Part shown: positions 56,169 to 64,000 of the stretch, piece after piece
How positions within the stretch are numbered: the stretch's first letter is position 1
How the letters are laid out: every line of letters starts with the position of its first letter
Assembly: GCA_963693085.1 (NCBI GenBank)
Contig: OY856412.1
Span: 1,126,557,744-1,126,621,743, forward strand
Length of the DNA stretch: 64,000 nucleotides
DNA from: Alisma plantago-aquatica
Taxonomy: Eukaryota; Streptophyta; Magnoliopsida; Alismatales; Alismataceae
Reading direction: 5' to 3'
Made by a program: the position numbers and the translations under genes
The notes under the pieces: generated by a model
What the model was told of the DNA's origin: nothing
Databases searched by the model: none
The model's input: the letters and a program-made list of their open reading frames with translations, nothing else

Positions 56169-58262
56169 GAGATTCACATCAAACTATGGATGATAAACGC
56201 ACTTTCAAAGTATATGATGATACTTTAGAAGGTAAAAAATCCATATTCATCATTCAAATTTTGGATTACTTACTTTTTTCTTTATATGATTCTAATGTCT
56301 ACTTTTTTCTCTACAGGTGATGAAATAAAAACTATGAGTGATTTCAAAATCAAGCAATCAACTTATGATATTCCAAAAGGTAAGATAACACACAACATCA
56401 ACAAAAAGCAAATATCATATGATAAAAATACAATCAATTTATTTTTATGACAATACATCCTTGTATTTATATTATAAAACAATTTCTAGATGAACTCTTA
56501 ACCATGCTTCTATTTCTCCTGGTATGTGTACATTAGGTACAACTCAAATTACTAATAAACAACTTAGTAGTAAAAGTACTATAGAACATAAGTTCAATAT
56601 TATTAACCTATACATAAATAGTATCAATTACATTTTATGCCAAAATAAAATCAAAGGAATCGTATATCTTACATTTTAATCTACTTTGTAAATAATTTTT
56701 TAAACAATAATTTGCAGGTACAGAGAGTTCCAATCTCAAAGAAATCAGTCCCAAAACACCAGCAAAAGAAATGGTTCTATCTAAAAAAATTGCAGAATTT
56801 CAAACTGATAAACCAAGTGGAGATATTAAAAAACTGAAAGTTCCTTCCGATCAATTTTCTTCAATAACTTCAAAAAAGACTTCTATGCCTCCACAAGATG
56901 GTATAATATATTATCATCATTTTGGTTAGTTATTACAAATAAAATAATGATCTTATATGTAAATGATCTTACATATAAAAATTTATATAGAAGAGATGAA
57001 GAAATCAGTACATGTTGTCTTACAAGGACGCAAGCCATCTTTATTTTGTATGATACATCCAAATCAACAGAAAGTGGTACTTTTTGTTTGTGTTGCAAAC
57101 AAATGGAGATGTAGAATTGACAAACCAACTGAAAAAATGTAGTCATTTTTAGTTACTCTCATAGATTCTGAGGTATTTTTTAATTTACTTTGCATTATGT
57201 TATTTTAACATTACCTATATTTTTATAAGCAAATGTGAATTTCTCTAGGGTGATGAAATGCGAGCAAGAATTGTTCAATCAAATCCAACTAAATGGGATC
57301 AGTTGCTTACTATAGGTAATACTTTGGTGTTGAAATCTATAAGCATTAGAAAACTTCAATTTGGCTTTCAGATTGTGCCTCATAATTTTATCATATTCAT
57401 CAATGACCGCTCAATTTGTGTTGAGGTACAAGATGATCAAACAATACCATATCCTAAATATCACATCACGCCACTGGATGAAATAAGCTCATTGAAACCT
57501 GAAAATTGAGTTTAATTGGTAAGTTATTAAATTATAACATTGTTTGATTCTTATTATATACGAACTTAACTATTTTCTTTATTAGATGTGGTTGGAATTA
57601 TTTGGAAATTAAAATCAAGAAATATGTCAAGAAACTCCCGTATCAGTCTCCATATTGTAGATCACAATAAAAGGAACAATTGCAAATGTATCTTCTAAAG
57701 ATAAAATATTTTATGATTGCTTCCAATCATGCTCAAAGAAGTACAAATTAGCAGCAGACAATACAAGATGTTATCACTGCGGTGTTATTGATTGCATTCC
57801 AATAATAAGGTAATGTTGTTAATGTACACTCAATTGACATATAATGTTCCAACAAACATGTATAGTTATAAAAAAATGTTTCGTATTAGGTTGAAAATAA
57901 AAGCCAAAATCCTTGATGAAAGTGGATACGCATATGTTACCCTATTTGGAGAAAATGCAAATTCATTTCTATGTGTCACCACTGAAAGACTGTTGCAACT
58001 CTTCACTGAGGTTAATCGATAGTTTAGCATAATAACATCTACACAAATAATTATTATCAAATTTAGAGCTAAATCTAGAAATATATGTTACTAATGAATA
58101 TTTTGTTAGGATGAAAGCCAAAATGTTATTGACAAAATATTTGAGGAACCAGTTGGAAAAACATTTACTTTTCAGCTACGATTGAGTAGAGAGAACTAGC
58201 GCTACACAATGAATGGGGACTTTACAGTCACTTCTTTTGATCAATGGAGAAACAAATGACAC
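56169..58262 (+). pseudogene. RPA70-like single-strand-binding gene of the Helitron, decayed
   Basis: Plant Helitrons often carry a replication protein A large-subunit homologue, thought to protect single-stranded intermediates. Here short exons with consistent G|GT borders can be read: 56,169-56,231, 56,317-56,379, 56,718-56,900, 56,991-57,172 and 57,249-57,509. The fifth begins GDEMRARI and contains VLKSISIRKL, then NFIIFINDRS, an OB-fold/DUF223 pattern. Downstream pieces give DVVGIIW and DCFQSC at 57,715 with CYHCG at 57,769 (C-x3-C and C-x2-C, the RPA zinc finger), then RLKIKAKILDESGYAYVTLFGENANSF, LQLFTE and after an intron NVIDKIFEEPVGKTFTFQLRLS. This is the RPA C-terminal OB-fold. A TAG at ~57,140 and stops near 57,510 and 57,658-57,702 break it. 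Confidence 0.8.
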
Positions 58263-58310
58263 TCTGGTACAAGGTAAAAGATACTAAATAATTGCTTTTT
58301 AATTTATAAA

Positions 58311-60305
58311 ATACTCATTTTTTAAGAACAAAATGCATGATAAAAAGTATAACATATTCTCATATCATCATTGCTTTATTATGCAGGAATAATACTTTTT
58401 GAATGAAGTTACTATCATAATGTACATATATGTATATATGTATGTGTGCATATATAGCTATGGAAAATCTCCTCCTACATGAAAATGTTATTTTTTGTCA
58501 TTTAAAGGGAGCTCATATAAAAAAGATATTGTCTTTAGGTATGCTTTTTAATTTAAAAATTTATTTCTATTGTTATAATTGTTTTTATGTACTTTTTTCC
58601 TATATAATCATCTTAGAAGATTGTATCTGTAAAATAATAATTATTTTTTAAAATATTAAGTAGTCATTATTTAAGTACAATTTGTAAAGTTCATGTGAGA
58701 TAGACACTCTAAAATTCATATATGCTTTTTCTTGTTAGAGAATATTCATATCACTCTTTACGGTTAACTAGCTTTGCTGAAATTTAGATATTAAAGAGTT
58801 CACAAGTGATGATGCCATATAAACACTCATACTAAGAAAATGAAAATCTAACCTACTGCATCAAATTTTCATGTTTGTTACAGTTTCTCTAACAAAAATT
58901 AAGAAATAAGCTTCACATCATTTTGCATATACAACAATAAAAGATGATGAATATGCATAAATATCAGTGATATTGGTTTTCACAAGCATGTCTTAATTAA
59001 GAAAATATTCTACAACATTTGACTTCCGTACTAGATAAAACTCTATAAAGAAAAGTGTATGTTTTTAGGATAAATATTTCATCTATGTTTTACACTAAGA
59101 ATCTTACATTCATAAGGAATAAAATGATAATGATTATTGATGTTTCACCTCTCTCTTTTATACTACTAGTTCTCTCAAAAAAATTGTGGGAAGATAAAAA
59201 CAATCTTAAAAATCTATTATTTATCCCATCCTTTTCCTATACGCTGAAATGAAAGCAATACAAATATGCATCATTCTACTCACAATATTATCACTCTTCT
59301 GATTGTAAATCTTTTTTATGTAAAAATTTAAATGTACCTCAATCTATACTATAAACATATACAAAAACAACATTTATATTAAAGTATATATATTATCCAT
59401 AAATCACTAAGAACATAATACCAAAACATATACATGTATGACCTCAAACAAATGAATTTATCAAAAGCTATTCTTTAGAGTCATGATGCTTAATATGAAG
59501 AATTCAGTAATTCATTTCAATACTTCTTATAGTTTGATACAATCTATATAAAATTTATTATTAACATTAATTTAACTTTAAAATAATCTTCATTTTTAGA
59601 TTAAAGGTGTGACTTTATTTTGATAAGTCAATATAGGAAAGTCAATCTACCTTCTGAAAGGAACCTACTAATCATGTTGACCATCTTTTTCTTTAGTGGA
59701 ACAAGGGAGTAAATTTGACTGGTACGTCTTTTTTTTCCTATATCATTAATGACGGTAGCATATAGTATATATTATGTTTTTATGTAATTTAAACATTTTA
59801 TCATTTTGCTTCTCTAAAAATTTTAATTGCATTGACCTCATCAAGATGACAAGTATACGACCACTTTTTGAAATAAAGAAAAAATAAGATTCCATATGGT
59901 ATCGTTTTTACACTTCTACACCGGTAAGAAGAGAAAATGGTAGTTAGACTCCCCAAGAGGTGGAAAGCACATCAAAATCAAAATACTATTTCACCAACAT
60001 GTTTTTCAAAACAAAAAAATCCAGTCATAGATCATGTTGAATTTTACTTCTTCCTTGGTTGATGTCATTTTCAGCTTTGTATTCTTCACCTACATGCATG
60101 TGATATGACATAAGCAATCATTTTGGAAACATACATACCTTTGTTTATTAATGTAATTCCAACCAATCCGTAATTAAGTATATAGTTTACTATTTTTTTA
60201 CACTTCCGCACTAACATAACATCAAAGTGAATTCCAGTCGTTTCTATGATGCCCCTATCAACTTTTTCGCAAACGTTTACAATGTGTTTGTTGATTCAAA
60301 AGATG
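58311..60305 (+). repeat. Direct repeat copy A (~2 kb)
   Basis: It aligns with 61,325-63,319 at a constant offset of ~3,013 bp. For example, the CATATCATCATTGCTTTATT stretch at 58,363 recurs at 61,376, and TGAATTCCAGTCGTTTCTATG at 60,227 recurs at 63,240. It is AT-rich and non-coding, with small indels and scattered substitutions between copies. It lies directly downstream of the Helitron RPA gene and may be the Helitron's own 3' region. Confidence 0.9.
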
Positions 60306-61324
60306 AGGGGTTCATGTGGAAGCACTAAGATCTGGAATCTTAATTCAATAAGGAGAATCAAATATGAAGCTAGATACAAGGGTTATCATGTTCTACACCT
60401 TCATTATTCTTATTCTTGGATGCCCTATGGAGACGAAGTGACACATCAGACATCATTTAAGAGAAGTTAAAATGATGTTTCTTTATAGGTAAGAGGATTT
60501 TCTAAATTCACCCATCCCATTCTAAACCTTATTCTGATACTCTATAAATTATGCAACTATCAGACCATCAACTATCTATTTCATTTTTATGTACATATTG
60601 CAAGAGACACATTATTCTGAATGTCACATTATATTGCAAGAGACACAACAACATCAAATTACAGATATATGATCTTTGTGTGTATTTCATTATGACTACC
60701 TTCCCATAAAATAAACTGGCTTGCTTCTATAAGTTGTATTGTAGTTCAAATGAGTTTATATGCTTTTATATGCTTTTGGGCATTTATGTTACTACCGAAA
60801 TTGGTATAGGTGTGCCTTTGGCTAGAACTTCAGACAATCTGCGTGCATGATTATATAGAAAAGCAACATAGGACTATTTTAAAGAATTTGTGTTTGTGGA
60901 GCATACAAGCATGCATGTCCTAAACACATGTAGAACTATTGCGTGGTTATATGAACATTCTGATCACTAAACATTTCTCGTAATATTAGCCCTTATAAAT
61001 TTTATGTGTGCCTTCACTTTGTTTGAATTATTTCACTAAATTGAGCTGGTGTATAACTAATGCTGATGGGTGGGAGATAATGAGCATGGCTACTCTAAAT
61101 TGTATCACCAAAATTTAGTTTACATTATGTTTGTTTGGCCTATTCTTAGTGATTCAATAGAAGAAAAAAAATATTCAAGAACATACAAGCATACATGCCC
61201 TGAGCACATGTAAAACTATTGCTTGGTTATGTGAACATTCTAATCAATAAAAATTTCTCATAATATTAGCCATTATAAATGTTATACGGACAGCACGATA
61301 GAATGTGTACTAACCAATTTTCTA
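60306..61324. other. Spacer between the two long direct repeats
   Basis: About 1 kb, present once in the window. It contains its own duplication: 60,900-61,010 resembles 61,180-61,290 (CATACAAGCAT.CATG.CCT, then CACATGTA.AACTATTGC and GAACATTCT.ATCA). A 27-bp echo ATATTGCAAGAGACACA occurs at about 60,596 and 60,632. A 74-residue frame at 60,246-60,470 straddles the repeat edge and has no recognised features. Confidence 0.6.
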
Positions 61325-63319
61325 TACTCATTTTTAAAAAATAATTCACATGATGAAAAGTAAAACATATTCGCATATCATCATTGCTTTATTATGTAGG
61401 AATAATACTTTTTGAATGAAGTTACTATCATAATGTACATATATGTACATATGTATGTATGCATATATAGCTATGAAAAAGCTCCTCCTATATGAAAATG
61501 TTATTTTTTGTCATCTAAAGGGAGATCATATGAAAAAGATATTATCTTTAGTATGCTTTTTAATTTAAAATTTTTATTTCTGTTGTTATAATTGTTTTAT
61601 GTACTTTTTTCCTATATAGTCGTCTTAGAAGATTATATTTGTAAAATAATCATTATTTTTTTAAAATATTAAGTAGTCATTATTTAAGTACAATTTGCAA
61701 ACTTCATGTGAGATAGACACTCTAAAATTGATATACGCTTTTTCTTCTTAAGAGAATATTTGTATCACTCTTTACGACCAACTAGCTTTGCTGAAATTTA
61801 GATGTTAAAGAGTTCGCAAGTGATGATTCCATACAAACACTCATACTAAGAAAATGAAAATATAACCTACTACAGCAAATTTTCATGTTTATTACATTTT
61901 CTCTAGCAAAAATTAAGAAGTAAGCTCAACATCATTTCATATATACAACAATACAAGATGATGAATATACATGAATAACAACATTGTTAGTTTTCATAAA
62001 GATATCTTAATTAAGAACATATTCCACAACACTTGACTTCCGTTCTAAAAAGAACTCTATAAATAGAAGTGTATGTTTTAGGTTAAATATTTCATCTTAT
62101 ATCTTACGATAAAAATCTTATATTCATATAGAATAAAATGATAATGATTATTGATGTTTCACCTCTCTCTTTCATACTACTACTTCTCTCAAAAAAAATC
62201 TGGGTAGATAGAATACAATCTTAAAAGTTTATTATTCATCCCTTCCTTTTCCTATACGCTGAAATGAAACCAATACAAATATGCATCATTCTACTCACAA
62301 TATTATCACTCTTCTAATTGTAAATCTTTTTTTATGTAAAAATTTAAATGTACCTCAATCAATACTATAAACCTATAAAAAACAACCTTTATATTAAATT
62401 ATATATATTATTCGTAGATCACTAAGGACATAATATTAAAACATATACATCTATGACCTCAAACAAATAAATTTATCAAAACCTATTCTTTAAAGTCATG
62501 ATGTTTAATACAAAAAATTCAGTAATTCACTTTAATGTTTCTTATAGTCTGATACAATCTATATAGAACTTATTATTAACATTACTTTAACTTATAAATA
62601 AACTTCATTTTTAGATCAAAGGCATGACTTTATTTTGATAAGTCAATATATGAAAATCAAGCTACCTTCTGAAAGGAACCTACTAATCATGTTGACCGTC
62701 TTTTTCTTTAGTGGAACAAGGGAGTAAATTTTGACTGGTACGTCTTCTTTTTCCTATATCATTAGAGACGGTAGCATATAGTATATATTATGTTTTTATG
62801 TAATTTAAACATTTTATCATTTTGCTTCTCCAAAAACTTTAATTACATTGACCTCATCAAGATGACAAGTATACAATCATTTTCTAAAATAAAGAAAATA
62901 AGATTCCATATGGTATCTTTTTTACACTTGTACATCGGTAAGAATAGAAAATGGTAGTCAGACTCCCCAAGAGGTGAGAAGCACATCAAAATCAAAATAC
63001 TATTTCACCAACATGTTTTTTGAAACAACAAAATCTGCTCATAGGTCATGTTCAATTTTACTGCTCCCTTGGCTGATGACATTTTCAGCTTTATATTCTT
63101 CACCTACATGCATGTGATATGACACAAGAAATCATTTTAGAAACATACATACATTTGTTTATTAATGTAATTCCAACCAATCTGTAATTAAGTATATAGT
63201 TTATTATTTATTTACACTTCCGTACTAACATAACACCAAAGTGAATTCCAGTCGTTTCTATGATTCCCCTATCAACCTGTTTACAAGCTTGTACAATGTG
63301 TTTGTTGATTCAAAAGATG
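61325..63319 (+). repeat. Direct repeat copy B (~2 kb)
   Basis: Second copy of the 58,311-60,305 block. Its right end is followed by AATTAAATTAATACATATGATG, where copy A has GGGGTTCATGTGGAAG, which marks the end of shared sequence. Confidence 0.9.
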
Positions 63320-63861
63320 AGAAATTAAATTAATACATATGATGTAGAATAACCTTTATGACTGTATTCATTTTAGTTGTAATTTCAAGTATATGATCAT
63401 TTTCTAAAATAAAGAAAATAAGATTCCATATGCTATCTTTTTTACACTTCTACACCGGTAAGAACAGAAAATGGTGGTTAGACTCCTCAAGAGGTGAGAA
63501 GCATATCAAAATCAAAGTACTGTTTCGCCAACATGTTTTACTGCTTTCTTGGCTGATATTATTTTCAAATCTATATTCTTGACCTACATTCATGTGATAT
63601 GACACAAGCAATCATTTCAGAAACATGCATACCTTTATTTATTAATGTAATTCCAACCAATCCGTAATTAAGTATTTAGTTTACTATTTTTTTGCACTTC
63701 CGCACTAACATAACATCAAAGTGAATTCCAGTCATTTCTATGATACCCCTACCAAATTTTTCACAAGCTTTTACAACGTATTTGTTGATTCAAAAGATGA
63801 GAAATTAAATCAATACATACGATGTAGAATAACCTTTATGACTGTATTCATTTTAGTTGTA
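62868..63861 (+). repeat. Partial tandem copy C overlapping the end of copy B
   Basis: 62,868-63,381 is repeated at 63,390-63,861: both have TCATTTTCTAAAATAAAG, CGGTAAGAA.AGAAAATGGT and, at the end, AATAACCTTTATGACTGTAT. The second unit lacks ~40 bp after CAACATGTTTT. Confidence 0.88.
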
Positions 63862-64000
63862 ACTTCCTAATCTTCTTGGTAGTCATCCTTTTTAAATAGT
63901 GACATTAATGACACCTCAACTCACACTAACATTAATTTATCATTTTCTCTTATGAACTACTAATGTGTTGTATGTTGTCTAACAATACATTATATTTTTT
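63862..64000. other. Right edge, non-coding
   Basis: AT-rich end of the window; nothing recognised. Confidence 0.4.

Larger units (their letters stand above)
49728..58262 (+). mobile_element. Autonomous-type Helitron, decayed (RepHel plus RPA-like gene)
   Basis: The 5' terminus is TCTATACTATATA at 49,728, preceded by A, which matches the usual start of plant Helitrons. Rep/helicase coding begins near 51,329, followed by a PIF1-type helicase and then an RPA70-like gene, the standard plant autonomous layout. The 3' hairpin plus CTRR end was not found in the rest of the window, so the right limit is unknown and 58,262 marks only the end of recognisable coding. Introns with GT-AG borders are visible at both ends of the coding part. 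Stops and frameshifts show it is no longer active. Confidence 0.85.

Noticed and set aside
58765..59170. Helitron 3' end (CTAG at 58,772 or CTAGT near 59,166)
   Set aside because: No hairpin with a 5-8-bp stem lies within ~12 bases upstream of either CTAG, and both lie inside the duplicated block.

Overview
This window is AT-rich nuclear DNA of a flowering plant. It is gene-poor and dominated by layered transposable elements. The only host protein-coding gene I can support is an intact class II TCP transcription factor of the TCP5/13/17-like (CIN) type at 41,526-42,587 on the minus strand. The plant assignment rests on that TCP domain, the plant-type Helitron, a Cassandra element carrying 5S-like sequence, a chromovirus-like gypsy element, copia sequence and DUF4283-type LINE ORF1 fragments. 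The species cannot be named from the sequence; a monocot is possible but unproven.

Layout. 1-7 kb holds two decayed LINE ORF1 copies in opposite orientation (1-890 minus, 5,360-6,900 plus), with the 3' terminus of a Helitron between them (hairpin plus CTAG, ending at 4,531). 7.7-10.3 kb holds LTR-like copia debris with a TATA box, a PBS-like site and an (AT)21(GT)16 microsatellite. 10.3-37.8 kb is a nest of insertions. A decayed minus-strand copia element carries a Cassandra TRIM at 11,069-11,854. Its LTR is split by a minus-strand Tekay/Del-like gypsy element (13,360-37,687, perfect AGAGT target duplication). That gypsy element has ~5.2-kb LTRs and only 1.49 kb of internal DNA, which includes a chromodomain relic. 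Its left LTR is itself split by a second, plus-strand, non-coding LTR retrotransposon (18,290-25,671, target duplication ACTAA). Its right LTR is split by a ~5.1-kb putative solo LTR (28,282-33,401) that carries a 27-bp minisatellite.

37.8-40.6 kb is a ~364-bp tandem repeat interrupted by a 1,156-bp terminal-inverted-repeat element. 40.6-44.3 kb is the low-repeat island around the TCP gene. A 472-bp Mutator-type MITE with a perfect 9-bp target duplication lies ~1.7 kb upstream of that gene. 44.8-49.7 kb is AT-rich non-coding DNA with a short triplicated repeat.

49.7-58.3 kb is a plus-strand autonomous-type Helitron. It has a canonical A|TC 5' terminus at 49,728, a decayed Rep domain in which the HxH and YxxKY catalytic motifs are still readable, a PIF1-family helicase broken by frameshifts and stops, and a downstream multi-exon RPA70-like OB-fold gene. 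The last 5.7 kb is a non-coding ~2-kb block duplicated with a 3.01-kb spacing, plus a third partial copy at the end.

How it fits together: target duplications give a relative insertion order. Copia came first. The Tekay-like element entered its LTR next, and the second gypsy and the solo LTR then entered the two Tekay LTRs independently. The Cassandra insertion also post-dates copia. Nearly all element coding capacity is dead, so the only probable functional products are the TCP protein and possibly LTR- or MITE-derived transcripts.
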